A stretch of 22,241 bases of DNA, taken from positions 1 through 22,241 of the forward strand of contig CAYLKC010000026.1 of NCBI GenBank assembly GCA_964384095.1, given 5' to 3'. The translations under genes and the position numbers were made by a program. Of the stretch, positions 1-7,914 are shown one piece after another (position 1 is the stretch's first letter; each line of letters starts with the position of its first letter). Under the pieces are notes generated by a model. That model was not told where the DNA came from, searched no databases, and was given only the letters and a program-made list of their open reading frames with translations. Source of the stretch: JAITWN01 sp964384095 (GTDB taxonomy: Bacteria > Pseudomonadota > Gammaproteobacteria > SZUA-140).

Positions 1-62
1 CCGGATAGAGCATCAGGCTTCGAACCTGAGGGTCGGGAGTTCGAATCTCTCCGGGCGCGCCA
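1..62 (+). tRNA. tRNA-Arg (anticodon UCG), 3' part, cut by the window start
   Basis: The anticodon stem TCAGG/CCTGA (13-17 with 25-29) encloses the 7-base loop CTTCGAA, giving anticodon TCG at 20-22, which reads CGA codons. A five-base variable region (30-34) is followed by the T stem GGGAG/CTCTC with one G-U pair and the loop TTCGAAT (40-46). The 3' acceptor strand CGGGCGC (52-58), discriminator G59 and encoded CCA (60-62) complete the gene. The 5' acceptor strand and most of the D arm lie outside the window. The HDOD gene on the other strand runs into it. Confidence 0.93.
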
Positions 63-995
63 ACTCAATGAATCATGGGGATATTTTCCCGTGCCCCGCG
101 GCAGCAGCGTACTGACGATGTCGGTGAACTGCAGGCCCGCATCGCCGATGAGGCGTTCTTCTCCGTCCGGCCCCGGCGAGAGCCCGAGGGCCTCCCAGGC
201 GGCTGAATTTGCATCGACCTGATCACCTGCCCGTTCGAGCAGCGCGCCGAGCTGCGAGCGGTTCGCGAGCCGGTCGGCGAGATGCAGGATCCACGCCTCG
301 AGCTGCTTGCCTTCCGCCTCCTCCGGGGCATGGTGATGGCGCACCGCATCGATGACCGGGGCCTGCATCGACCAGGTCTCGAGCAGGCGGCTGCCGAGGT
401 CGGCATGGCTGAAGCCGAAGGCCCGCCGTTCCGCCTCGCACAGGCCGTCCTCATCTCCCTGCGCGATCAGGAGCAGTTCCCGCGAACGTTCCGGCGCCTG
501 GTAGAAGCAGACGAGGCTGCCGATGTCGTGCAGCAGGCCGGCGACGAACAAGCGTTCGGGATGCAGCACCCGGCAACGGCGCCCGAGCTCGCGGGCGAGG
601 ATGCCGCAGAAGATGCTGTGACGCCAGAAGGTGTCCATATTGACGAGCTTGACCGGGATGTTCGAGAACGAACGGATCGCGGTGACCGCGATCACCAGGT
701 TGTAGAGCTCACGGGTGCCCGCGATGGAGATTGCGCGGGAGACCGTGTCGATCTTCTTCGGGAAGCTGTACAGCGCGCTGTTGACGAGCTTCAGCAGTCT
801 CGCGGTCAGGTTCGGGTCATGGCTGATCAAACGGCCGATCTCCCCGGCAGTGCTGTCCGGCGAGCGCACGAGCTCGAGGATCCTCGCGCAGACCTCCGGC
901 GGCGACACCAGGCTGCTGACCTCGTTGACCCAGCGCGTGGCGGTCTCGTCAGCGGATTCGGGAGGGCGACTGTCAGCAACGTTCATATCCTGCAT
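1..995 (-). CDS. HDOD domain protein, 3' end open at the window edge
   Basis: The minus-strand frame translates to a typical HDOD domain of about 310 residues before the tRNA. Residues ~28-110 read SPPEV, ISHDPNLTARLLKLVNSA and then VSRAISIAGTRELYNL. The degenerate HD motif LLHDIG is at ~154-159, followed by HADLGSRLLETW and VRHHHAP. HDOD proteins are usually non-catalytic relatives of HD phosphohydrolases that act in signalling and regulation. The ATG at 995 has GGGA about 10 bases upstream. A second in-frame ATG at 986 has AGGA too close to serve well. No in-frame stop occurs before the tRNA or anywhere down to position 1: the two TGA triplets near 65-75 are in the other frames. The true C-terminus is therefore outside the window, or a one-base indel has hidden it. 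It is divergent from the DUF1631 gene. Confidence 0.85.
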   Translation of the reverse strand, partial: MQDMNVADSRPPESADETATRWVNEVSSLVSPPEVCARILELVRSPDSTAGEIGRLISHDPNLTARLLKLVNSALYSFPKKIDTVSRAISIAGTRELYNLVIAVTAIRSFSNIPVKLVNMDTFWRHSIFCGILARELGRRCRVLHPERLFVAGLLHDIGSLVCFYQAPERSRELLLIAQGDEDGLCEAERRAFGFSHADLGSRLLETWSMQAPVIDAVRHHHAPEEAEGKQLEAWILHLADRLANRSQLGALLERAGDQVDANSAAWEALGLSPGPDGEERLIGDAGLQFTDIVSTLLPRGTGKYPHDSLSWRARRDSNSRPSGSKPDALS

Positions 996-1129
996 ATCGA
1001 CAGATCCCGGCCGCGATTCAGCGGCCTCATTGCGCCCGCGCGGGGAAAGTCTCCTGTTTGTGAATGGGTTCATGTAATTGAATGTCATTTTGGCGATAAA
1101 AGGGGGAGTGCCGGTTCAGGGAGCAGAGG
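996..1129. promoter_or_regulatory. Divergent intergenic region between HDOD and DUF1631 genes
   Basis: This 134-bp gap must hold the 5' signals of both flanking genes. The AT-richer stretch 1060-1103 is the likely promoter zone. GGCGATAA at 1092-1099 resembles the -10 element of FliA (sigma-28) promoters, but no matching -35 stands at the usual spacing. TTGAAT at 1078-1083 has no good sigma-70 -10 at 16-18 bases. GGGAG at 1119-1123 is the probable ribosome site for the DUF1631 gene. Confidence 0.35.
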
Positions 1130-3613
1130 ATGATGGCGGACAATACCTCCGGAAATGTGATCAGGATGGGCAGTTATGCGAAGGGTGGCGGAGCCGGTGT
1201 CGGCTCCGGTACCAGGGCGCAGGAGTTGCTGAACGTGTGTCGTGACCGGCTGGCGGATCACCTGACCCGCTCGTTGCACGCGATGATGGAAAAGACCGAC
1301 GATACCCTGTTCAGTCTCGCTGACAAGGCCGAGAGCAATGCCATCCAGTCGGTCTACTTCGATGCGATGCGCGAGGTGCGGATCAAGCGCAAGGACATCG
1401 AGGACGGTTTCCGCAAACACTTTCTGGAGGAATGCACCCGCCTGATCCGGCGCGAGGGCGATGCAGCCGCCGGCGCGCTGTCGCTGGAGGGTAGTGCGGG
1501 GATGAGCCTCGTCGACCACGAGGATATGGAAGAGACACTGGCCGTCACCAACATGGTGTCGAAGGCCGGTAACCATTGCCGTGAGGAGATCTCCCATCTG
1601 AATCTGCGGGTCGGCATCCTGCTCGACGATCCGCAACTGAAGACCGAAGACAATCCCCTCGGGCCGACCGTCGTCGCGGAGAGTTTCCGGCGCGCATGCG
1701 AGGTGCTCGAGGTCGATATCAAGGTCAGGCTGATCGTCCTGAAGTTGTTCGAGCAGAAGGTCATCGAGGATCTGCAGTCCGGGTATCGCAATGTCAATCA
1801 GTACCTGATCAACAACAATGTGCTGCCGACGATCCTGTTGCGCGTCAACAAGCATGGCCGCTCTGCGCGCGAAGACGGGCTCGCGGGTCCGGGGATGACG
1901 ATGCAAACGCCCGCCGACGGGTTCATGGATGCGGACGGCTATCCCGACGGCGAGCCGGATATCTTCGGGCTGTTCCGTCGCTACCAGGTCGCCGGTTACG
2001 GGATTCCCGGAGGAGCGGTCACCCCTGCCGGCAGCGGGGGCGCAGCGGTGGGTGCCGAGGTGCTGAACGCACTGACGATGATCCAGCAGCGGCAATTTGC
2101 AGCCGTCGCCGCCACGCAGTCCGCGCCCGGAGAGGCGCCGGTCGGGACCGGCATCGTCAACATCGTTCGTGGCGTCAAGACCGGTGAATACTCCGCTGAC
2201 CTCGGACACCTCGATGACATGACCATCGAGATTGTCGCGATGCTGTTCGACCAGATCCTCGAGGATGGCGATGTCCCTGATGCAATGAAGGCGCTGATCT
2301 GCCAGTTGCAGATACCTGTGCTGAAGGTCGCGTTGCTGGACAAGTCGCTGTTCGCGAAAAAGTCGCATCCGGCGAGGAGACTGGTCAATGACATCGCCCG
2401 CGCTACTATCGGTTGGGATCAGGACAGCGACCGGGAAGACGGCCTGTACTGCAAGATCAGTGAGATCGTGGCGAGTATTCAGCAGGACTTCGAGGATGAC
2501 GTCGGCCTGTTCGAGCGCCTGCACGGGGAATTTCACGAGTATCTGGCCGCCCATGCGCGCGAGGTCGAGGCGAATGTCGAGGAATCGGCGAGGCTGCTGA
2601 AGGGGCGCGAGAAGCTCGCGATCGCCAAGGGCGTAGTGCAGGAGGAGATCGACCGCAGGGTAGGCGACGAGGGTATCAGCCGGCTCGTACGGCTGTTCCT
2701 GTCGCATCACTGGAAGAACCTGCTGCTCGTGGTGCATGTCACCGACGGCATCGACAGCCCGGCATGGAAACGCGACGTGGCGACGATGGATGACCTGGTC
2801 TGGAGCGTGCTTCCGAAGAAGACGCGCGAGGACAAGGAGATCCTGCTGAACATGCTGCCCGGGTTGCTCGATCGCCTGCGCGCCGGAATGGCCACCCTGT
2901 CCCTGCCTGATGCCGTGCAGCAGCAGTTCCTGACGCGACTGGCCAGTTTCCATGGCAAGGCGATCAATGAAGGCTCGCGTCTGGCCGGTGATCTGATGGA
3001 CCAGGAGGTCGTGGCCGAGGGCAGCGAGGAACATATCCTGTTCGCCGATGAGGAGGCGCAGCCGATGCCGCCCGCCGGGGAAGTCCGCGACGAAGCAGGA
3101 GAGACGGTGGTCGACGAGCCGGCGCCGGAAGCGGAGGCCAAGGCTGCGGAGGACGTGATGCTGGCCGGGTCAGCGCCGGCACTTGCGGGCGCGGGGGCCG
3201 AGGAGGCACTGCAGGAGCTGGCCGCCGGCAATCGTGACGAGATCATGAAGATGGTCGCCAGCGGCCTGCTCGATGTCGAGGAGATCACGCTGAGCGGACA
3301 TGATGACGGTCTCGGCGAGGAGGAATGCGACCTCTATACCGGGATGGCGCGCGATCTCGCGCTGGGATCGTGGGTCGAGTTCCGCGATGAGAGCGGCGCC
3401 AGCGTCCGCGAGCGCCTGAGCTGGGTCAGCGAGGTCGCCGGGGTCTATATGTTCACGAATCGCCAGGGCAGGAAGACTTCGGAGAAACGCCTTCACGAAC
3501 TGGCGGCCGCTTTCCGGAGCGGCGCAGCGTCGCTGGTTGAGGAGGTGCCGCTGTTCGACAAGGCCGTTTCGGGTTTGATGCATTCGCTGCGGAGCCAGTC
3601 CCGCGCGGGTTAG
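1130..3613 (+). CDS. DUF1631 family protein
   Basis: This 827-residue cytoplasmic protein has no signal peptide or membrane segment. The N-terminal part (LLNVCRDRLADHLTRSLHAM at ~33-52, then QSVYFDAMREVR) and the long helical middle fit the DUF1631 family, whose function is not established. Residues ~625-705 are an Ala/Glu/Pro-rich linker. Residues ~743-802 (GSWVEF, RLSWVS, YMFTNRQGRK) look like a small beta-barrel module resembling PilZ domains, which often bind cyclic di-GMP; the canonical RxxxR and DxSxxG motifs are not clear, so ligand binding is only an inference. The start has GGAG six bases upstream; an ATG directly after it at 1133 is an alternative. It is divergent from HDOD, and a GC hairpin follows the stop. 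Confidence 0.85.
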   Translation: MMADNTSGNVIRMGSYAKGGGAGVGSGTRAQELLNVCRDRLADHLTRSLHAMMEKTDDTLFSLADKAESNAIQSVYFDAMREVRIKRKDIEDGFRKHFLEECTRLIRREGDAAAGALSLEGSAGMSLVDHEDMEETLAVTNMVSKAGNHCREEISHLNLRVGILLDDPQLKTEDNPLGPTVVAESFRRACEVLEVDIKVRLIVLKLFEQKVIEDLQSGYRNVNQYLINNNVLPTILLRVNKHGRSAREDGLAGPGMTMQTPADGFMDADGYPDGEPDIFGLFRRYQVAGYGIPGGAVTPAGSGGAAVGAEVLNALTMIQQRQFAAVAATQSAPGEAPVGTGIVNIVRGVKTGEYSADLGHLDDMTIEIVAMLFDQILEDGDVPDAMKALICQLQIPVLKVALLDKSLFAKKSHPARRLVNDIARATIGWDQDSDREDGLYCKISEIVASIQQDFEDDVGLFERLHGEFHEYLAAHAREVEANVEESARLLKGREKLAIAKGVVQEEIDRRVGDEGISRLVRLFLSHHWKNLLLVVHVTDGIDSPAWKRDVATMDDLVWSVLPKKTREDKEILLNMLPGLLDRLRAGMATLSLPDAVQQQFLTRLASFHGKAINEGSRLAGDLMDQEVVAEGSEEHILFADEEAQPMPPAGEVRDEAGETVVDEPAPEAEAKAAEDVMLAGSAPALAGAGAEEALQELAAGNRDEIMKMVASGLLDVEEITLSGHDDGLGEEECDLYTGMARDLALGSWVEFRDESGASVRERLSWVSEVAGVYMFTNRQGRKTSEKRLHELAAAFRSGAASLVEEVPLFDKAVSGLMHSLRSQSRAG

Positions 3614-3621
3614 CAGGAAGC

Positions 3622-3643
3622 GCCGGCGGGCCGCCCCGCCGGC
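3622..3643 (+). terminator. GC-rich hairpin after the DUF1631 gene
   Basis: A perfect 9-bp stem GCCGGCGGG/CCCGCCGGC (3622-3630 with 3635-3643) with a 4-base loop begins nine bases after the TAG stop. No T-run follows, so it is not a textbook intrinsic terminator. It may stabilise the 3' end or reduce read-through into the DUF748 gene. Confidence 0.4.
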
Positions 3644-3700
3644 AGTCACTTTGCGGTAAGATGGTCGCTCGCGATTCTGCGCAACGAGGCCTTTGCCGCA

Positions 3701-5962
3701 ATGCCACAACGATTCAGGATCCCGGCCGCGATCGTCGCCGGCCTGCTGCTGCTCTATACCCTCATCGGTTTTCTGATCGTGCCCGCGGTCGCGCGCTCGC
3801 AGGCGGTCGAGATCCTGCGCGATGACTACGGCCTCGATCTGTCGATCGAGAAGCTGCGCTTCAATCCCTATTCCCTGGTCGCCGAGGTCGAGGGGCTGGC
3901 GCTGAAGGACGCCGACGGCGCGATGCTGATCGCATTCCGTCACCTGGTCGTGAATCTGCAATGGCGCTCCCTGTTCGAGCGCGCGATCGTGCTGCGCGAG
4001 ATCGCAATCGATCAGCCCTTCGCGCACGTCCATCTGCGTCCGGACGGGACGCTGAACCTCGTCTCTGCGTTCGAGCCGATCAATCCCCCTGACACGTCTG
4101 CGCCGGCCCCCGCGGCGGCAGAGGGCGAGGCCGCGCTGCCGGCGATGCTGATCGAACTGTTCCGGATGAGCGCCGGCGAACTGCGCGTCACCGACGAACG
4201 TGACGGTCGCCGCTTCGACCAGCGGCTGACGCCGCTCGACCTCGAACTCGCCCATTTCTCGACGCGCCCGGAGGAGAGCGGCGACCTCACGCGCTTCGTG
4301 ATCCGGCTCGCGGCGGGCGGCCAGATCGCGATGACCGGCGACCTGTCGGCGATCCCGGCGCGTTTCGAATTGAGTCTCGAGGCCCGTGATCTGCCGTTGC
4401 CGATCGCCCAGCCGTACATGCCGGAGACGCTGGCCGCCGAGATCACGGATGGCCGTCTGTCGTTCGACCTCGCGGCGCGATATGGCCTGCCCGAACAGAC
4501 GGCGCTGATGTCGATCGGCGGCGGGGTGGCGATTCGCGGGCTGGTGGTCGAGGTCAGTGGACGCGACGAGCCCGTGCTGGCGTGGGACGAGGTCGCGCTC
4601 GCCGGTATCGCGCTCGAGCTCGAACCGAACCGGCTGCGGGTGGACGAGATCGCGGTACGCGGACTTGATTCCGCGTTCCGCATCTACCCCGAGGGTGACA
4701 CCAACATCGCCCGCGTGCTGCGCAGCGCAACGGAGGCGCCAGCGGAGGGCGCCGGTGAGACAGACGGTCCCGCAGATGCCGAGGCGGGTGACGCCTCGGC
4801 GTTCCCGTTCACGATCGAGCGAATCGTCGTCGACGGCTCGACGCTGCTGTTCAACGATCAGATGATCCGGCCTGCGGTCGCGATTCGCATGGACGCGCTC
4901 GGCGGCGAGTTCACCGGTCTCGACTCCGACCCGGCATCGCGATTGACGACGCGGCTCGAGGGCGTGGTCGGCAGCCATGGCCGTGCCGAGGTCGGCGGCG
5001 TCGCGGCGCTGTTCTCGGAGGCGCCTGACCTTGACATGAAGGTCGCGTTCTCCAATATCGAGATGACCGATTTCTCGCCCTATGCCGGCAAGTTCGTCGG
5101 CTACGAGATCCTGCAGGGCAAGCTCTTTCTCGACCTGCGCTATACGCTCGCCGGCACCCAGCTGCGCGGCGACAATCATGCGGTATTCGACCAGTTCGAA
5201 CTTGGCGACCGTGTCGACAGTGAGGAGGCCTTGCGGTTGCCGGTGAAGCTGGCGCTGTCACTGCTGCGTGACCGCCAAGGACGCATCGACCTTCAGCTGC
5301 CGGTCGAGGGCGATATCAACGATCCGGAATTTCGCTTCGGTCACCTGGTCTGGCAGGTGCTGGTCAACACGCTGACGAAGATAGCGACCGCGCCGTTCAG
5401 CTTCATCGCCAGCGTGTTCGGCGGCGGGCCGGAGATGGAGTACGCGCAGTTCGCGGCCGGCAGCGCGGAGCTGCCGGAGGGCGAGCGCGAGAAGTTCGCG
5501 CCACTGGCGACGGCGCTCGCGGAGCGGCCGCGGCTGATCGTCGAGATCCAGGGCCGGGCCGATCGCGAGGCCGATGGCGCGGTGATGCGCGCACGCAGTC
5601 TCGAGGCCGTGCTGGCGGCGGCGCCGTCGCTGGACGTGGCCTTCGATGCGCAGTTCGGCGAGGGCGCGGCGGCCGCGTTACGTGAGGAGATGGCCGCCGC
5701 ACAGGCGGAGTCGCAGGGACAGGCAGAGGCGGGCGAGGCCGCCGCAGAGTCCGAGGCGACGCTGCGTGCCCGCCTGCTCGCTGTGCAGCCCGTGACCGAT
5801 GAGGAACTTGCCGCGCTCGCCCTCGCCCGCGGTCAGCAGGTCATGGATGCGCTGCTGCAGGCCGGCGGCGTCGAGGCGGACCGGGTATTCGTGCGCCGCG
5901 GCGAGCTCGCCGGCGCCGGCGGCGAGGGGCTGCGCGCGCAGTTGAAGCTCGATACGCGCTGA
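3701..5962 (+). CDS. DUF748 (AsmA-like) membrane-anchored envelope protein
   Basis: This 753-residue protein has one N-terminal membrane segment (~7-27, hydrophobic, ending in PAVARS) and a long periplasmic part. The early motifs YGLDLSIEKLRFNPYSL and ALKDADGAMLIAFRHLVVNLQW, and the later YAGKFVGYEILQGKLFLDLRY, are typical of DUF748, a distant relative of the AsmA/TamB/YhdP proteins that bridge the envelope. The end (EYAQFAAGSAELPEGEREKF, then IQGRADREADG) resembles the OmpA-like tail seen in the family. At 753 residues it seems shorter than many members. Residues ~665-690 are an Ala/Glu-rich low-complexity insert. GAGG lies about ten bases before the ATG. It converges with the trpD2-like gene with only six bases between the stops. 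Confidence 0.85.
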   Translation: MPQRFRIPAAIVAGLLLLYTLIGFLIVPAVARSQAVEILRDDYGLDLSIEKLRFNPYSLVAEVEGLALKDADGAMLIAFRHLVVNLQWRSLFERAIVLREIAIDQPFAHVHLRPDGTLNLVSAFEPINPPDTSAPAPAAAEGEAALPAMLIELFRMSAGELRVTDERDGRRFDQRLTPLDLELAHFSTRPEESGDLTRFVIRLAAGGQIAMTGDLSAIPARFELSLEARDLPLPIAQPYMPETLAAEITDGRLSFDLAARYGLPEQTALMSIGGGVAIRGLVVEVSGRDEPVLAWDEVALAGIALELEPNRLRVDEIAVRGLDSAFRIYPEGDTNIARVLRSATEAPAEGAGETDGPADAEAGDASAFPFTIERIVVDGSTLLFNDQMIRPAVAIRMDALGGEFTGLDSDPASRLTTRLEGVVGSHGRAEVGGVAALFSEAPDLDMKVAFSNIEMTDFSPYAGKFVGYEILQGKLFLDLRYTLAGTQLRGDNHAVFDQFELGDRVDSEEALRLPVKLALSLLRDRQGRIDLQLPVEGDINDPEFRFGHLVWQVLVNTLTKIATAPFSFIASVFGGGPEMEYAQFAAGSAELPEGEREKFAPLATALAERPRLIVEIQGRADREADGAVMRARSLEAVLAAAPSLDVAFDAQFGEGAAAALREEMAAAQAESQGQAEAGEAAAESEATLRARLLAVQPVTDEELAALALARGQQVMDALLQAGGVEADRVFVRRGELAGAGGEGLRAQLKLDTR

Positions 5963-5968
5963 CCGGCT

Positions 5969-7057
5969 TCAGCGCGGCCCGAGGCGGTGTGCGGCGTCGC
6001 CGGAATCGAGGGTCGCGCGGATGGTGTTCGCGGCATCCTGCAGGTTGTCATGACGGCCGATGTGCCACAGGCACAGTGCTCCGGCGGTCACCAGCGCGTC
6101 GCGGATCGGCCCGGGTTCGCCTGTAAGCGCGGCGATGCCTGCTTGCGCCGCAGCCATCGCGACGGCCGCGGCATCGAAGGCCGCTAGCGTATCCTCGGGG
6201 GGCGCCCCGTTCGCCACGGTGGGCAGGGGCGGCGGGCGCACGGGTTCCTGGTAACCGAAGTCCGCCGGTGACAATACCTTCTCCCGTAGTTCGTCCTTCC
6301 CTGTGAAGCGAAACACCCGGCCATTCTGGCGCAGCGATGGCGTGACACCGCCCTCGACGCCGCGCACGATCAGCGCCGAGTCGAAGCCGCTCGCGCGCGC
6401 GAGCAGTTCATAGATGTCTGGATAGGCCTTGTGGACATAGCCGGTGACGAGGTGCGTGCGACCGCGCGCGCGGATCGGGCCGGTGACGGTCTCGATGGTG
6501 GTGATCGCAGGGCGCTTGATGATGCGTGTGCGCAAGTCGGTCAGCGCATGCAGCTTCGGGCACCAGGCCGCCTGATCGACATAGGCCCAGCCGATCGCCG
6601 GATCGGCGATGCGCGCGGCGGCCTGTGACGGTGACAGGTCGACTGGTGTGCCGGCGGCGCGCAGCACCTGGCGATGGGTGACGCCGAACTTCGGGCCCAT
6701 GTGCTCGACGCCATGCGACACTGCGGGCACGCCGCAGGCGGCGAGCACCGCCGGCAGGAACGGCGCGGCCGGCAGCGTGCGGATATAACCATCATAGGGA
6801 TCGCCGATATCGACGAGATCATCGACAGCGGCAATCGCGGTGACCGACGCCTCGCGGATCGCGTCGAGGATGCCAAGGTTCTCGTCATTGGTCTCCCGCT
6901 TCATGCGCAGCGCGATCAGAAAGATCGCCGCCCGCACCGGATCGACCCCGCCGTCGAGGATCGCCCGCATCCCCGCCCGCGCCTCGTCCCGCGAGAGGTC
7001 CTTCGACAACTCCGGCCCCGTCGCAATCCTCTGAATAATCGAATGCATCAGCTCCAT
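5969..7057 (-). CDS. TrpD2-like (anthranilate phosphoribosyltransferase-related) protein
   Basis: The fold is that of the TrpD/TrpD2 (YbiB-like) glycosyltransferase family: MHSIIQRIATGPELSKDLSR and EARAGMRAILDG at the N-terminus, ACGVPAVSHG and PKFGVTHRQVLRAAG in the middle, and AIGWAYVDQAAWCPKLHAL later. The PRPP-binding glycine loop GTGGD of true TrpD enzymes is replaced by GDPYDGYIRT (~85-94), so it is unlikely to make tryptophan; E. coli YbiB of this family binds nucleic acid. The ATG at 7057 gives 362 residues. The ATG at 7048 (359 residues) has GGAG directly before it and may be the real start. Both abut the inverted-end element at 7058-7284, which has taken the place of the original upstream region. 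An open frame continues upstream to 7138 inside the element but is not family-like. Confidence 0.8.
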   Translation of the reverse strand: MELMHSIIQRIATGPELSKDLSRDEARAGMRAILDGGVDPVRAAIFLIALRMKRETNDENLGILDAIREASVTAIAAVDDLVDIGDPYDGYIRTLPAAPFLPAVLAACGVPAVSHGVEHMGPKFGVTHRQVLRAAGTPVDLSPSQAAARIADPAIGWAYVDQAAWCPKLHALTDLRTRIIKRPAITTIETVTGPIRARGRTHLVTGYVHKAYPDIYELLARASGFDSALIVRGVEGGVTPSLRQNGRVFRFTGKDELREKVLSPADFGYQEPVRPPPLPTVANGAPPEDTLAAFDAAAVAMAAAQAGIAALTGEPGPIRDALVTAGALCLWHIGRHDNLQDAANTIRATLDSGDAAHRLGPR

Positions 7058-7284
7058 TGGGGTCAGACCACGCCAAGGCTTTGATAATGATGGTTTCAAG
7101 GGCGAAATCAGGTCGATTTTAGCCCTTCCCGCGCCCATTTCGACCCCGAAATCGCGGGTCGAGCATGCTACTGCTGCCTTCGGGGCGCGATTTTACCCCC
7201 GAAAAAGTCCCGGGAGGCCCGAAATTGCAGCGATTTTGAGGCCTGAAATTATTTAAAACAAGGGCTTGTCGTGGTCCGACCCGG
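7058..7284. mobile_element. Candidate miniature inverted-repeat element filling the gap between two genes
   Basis: The 13-bp ends GGGTCAGACCACG (7060-7072) and CGTGGTCCGACCC (7270-7282) are inverted repeats with one mismatch, and the similarity continues loosely inward (CCAAGG.. against ACAAGC..). Inside, CGAAAT-N5-CGATTTT occurs twice in direct orientation (7103-7120 and 7220-7237) and CGATTTT a third time (7188-7194). CGACCC..GGGTCG (7141-7161) can form a small hairpin. There is no coding capacity and no clear target duplication. The lower GC content and poly-T/poly-A tracts differ from the flanking genes. Its borders match the stop of the methyltransferase gene and the start of the trpD2-like gene. 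It resembles short non-autonomous elements of the REP/MITE kind, but no family can be named from sequence alone. Confidence 0.55.
7116..7143 (-). promoter_or_regulatory. Possible outward promoter inside the element, towards the trpD2-like gene
   Basis: On the minus strand TCGAAA (7143-7138) and TAAAAT (7121-7116) are separated by 16 bases, a fair sigma-70 match (4/6 and 5/6). Transcription would start about 50 bases upstream of the trpD2-like start codon. This suggests the element may supply that gene's promoter. Confidence 0.3.
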
Positions 7285-7914
7285 TCAGGTGGGTTCGAGG
7301 AGGTATTCCTGTATGCCGTTGCGGAGGAGGAAGGAACGTTTGACGCGGAAGGCGGGCATCCATTCGAGGAGCTTGACCTGGGTGTGGCGTGGACAGTCGC
7401 GCTGGATGGCAGTGGTCGGCTGGTAGATCAGGTTCTGGTCATCGACGATCTTGAAGTTGGTCGGCGTCGCCGGGATCTTCGGGCGGATCGAGATCATCGC
7501 GTAGATCAGCGTGCCGCGTCGCGACAGCGTCGCGAGGTGCGCGGCGAGCCGGCGGATGTCGTCGCGGTCGAGATAGTCGAGCAGGTTCCACAGGAAGATT
7601 GCGTCAAAGGTCAGCTGACCGCGCCAGGGCAGCAGCTGGTCATAGAGCGGGCAATAGCTCCGGTGTTCACCGCTGATCGGTTCGCCGAGCGCGCTCAGCG
7701 TCGGGTAGAGGTCCTCGACGCAGATCCTGGTTGCGAAGCGGGAGAAGTACTCGATGTTCGCGCCGAAGCCGCGACCGACGTCGAGCACACAGCAATCGCG
7801 CCGGCCATGGACGTGCTTCGCGAGCACGTCCATCGCCAGCGTATTGCAGACCATTTCGGCCGGACGCTCCGCGGCGCCCTGCGGCGCTGCGCCCGCGGAT
7901 GTCGTCACGGTCAC
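7285..7914 (-). CDS. Class I SAM-dependent methyltransferase-like protein, coupled to bactofilin
   Basis: This 209-residue cytoplasmic protein has a Rossmann-type SAM motif I, CVLDVGRGFGANIEYF (~42-57), a second strand ending in CVEDLYP (~65-71), and a later DAIFLWNLLDYLDRDDI (~103-119) that corresponds to the post-I and post-II region of class I methyltransferases. The first glycine of the usual GxGxG is followed by R (VGRGFG), which is tolerated in many members. The substrate is unknown. The start is GTG at 7914, overlapping the TGA of the bactofilin gene as GTGA, so translation is likely coupled. The stop lies two bases from the inverted end of the 7058-7284 element. Confidence 0.75.
   Translation of the reverse strand: MTVTTSAGAAPQGAAERPAEMVCNTLAMDVLAKHVHGRRDCCVLDVGRGFGANIEYFSRFATRICVEDLYPTLSALGEPISGEHRSYCPLYDQLLPWRGQLTFDAIFLWNLLDYLDRDDIRRLAAHLATLSRRGTLIYAMISIRPKIPATPTNFKIVDDQNLIYQPTTAIQRDCPRHTQVKLLEWMPAFRVKRSFLLRNGIQEYLLEPT

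Noticed and set aside
1078..1102. FliA (sigma-28) promoter in front of the DUF1631 gene
   Set aside because: GGCGATAA fits the -10 at 7 of 8 bases, but the possible -35 (TAATTGAA) is a poor match and stands at 9 rather than 11 bases. Not enough to call it.
282..1133. Plus-strand open frame of ~283 codons antisense to HDOD
   Set aside because: HDOD motifs on the minus strand are clear; this frame has no recognisable domain and ends inside the start of the DUF1631 gene.
1085..3034. Long open frame on the minus strand (649 codons) across the DUF1631 gene
   Set aside because: It is the antisense of a well-supported gene; the GC-rich codon pattern keeps this frame open. Composition (many His, Gln, Arg, Asp) and lack of any recognisable domain mark it as a shadow.
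3170..5179. Long open frame on the minus strand (669 codons) spanning DUF1631's end and DUF748
   Set aside because: It crosses two real genes and an intergenic hairpin and is Arg/Gln/Asp-rich without motifs; a shadow of high GC.
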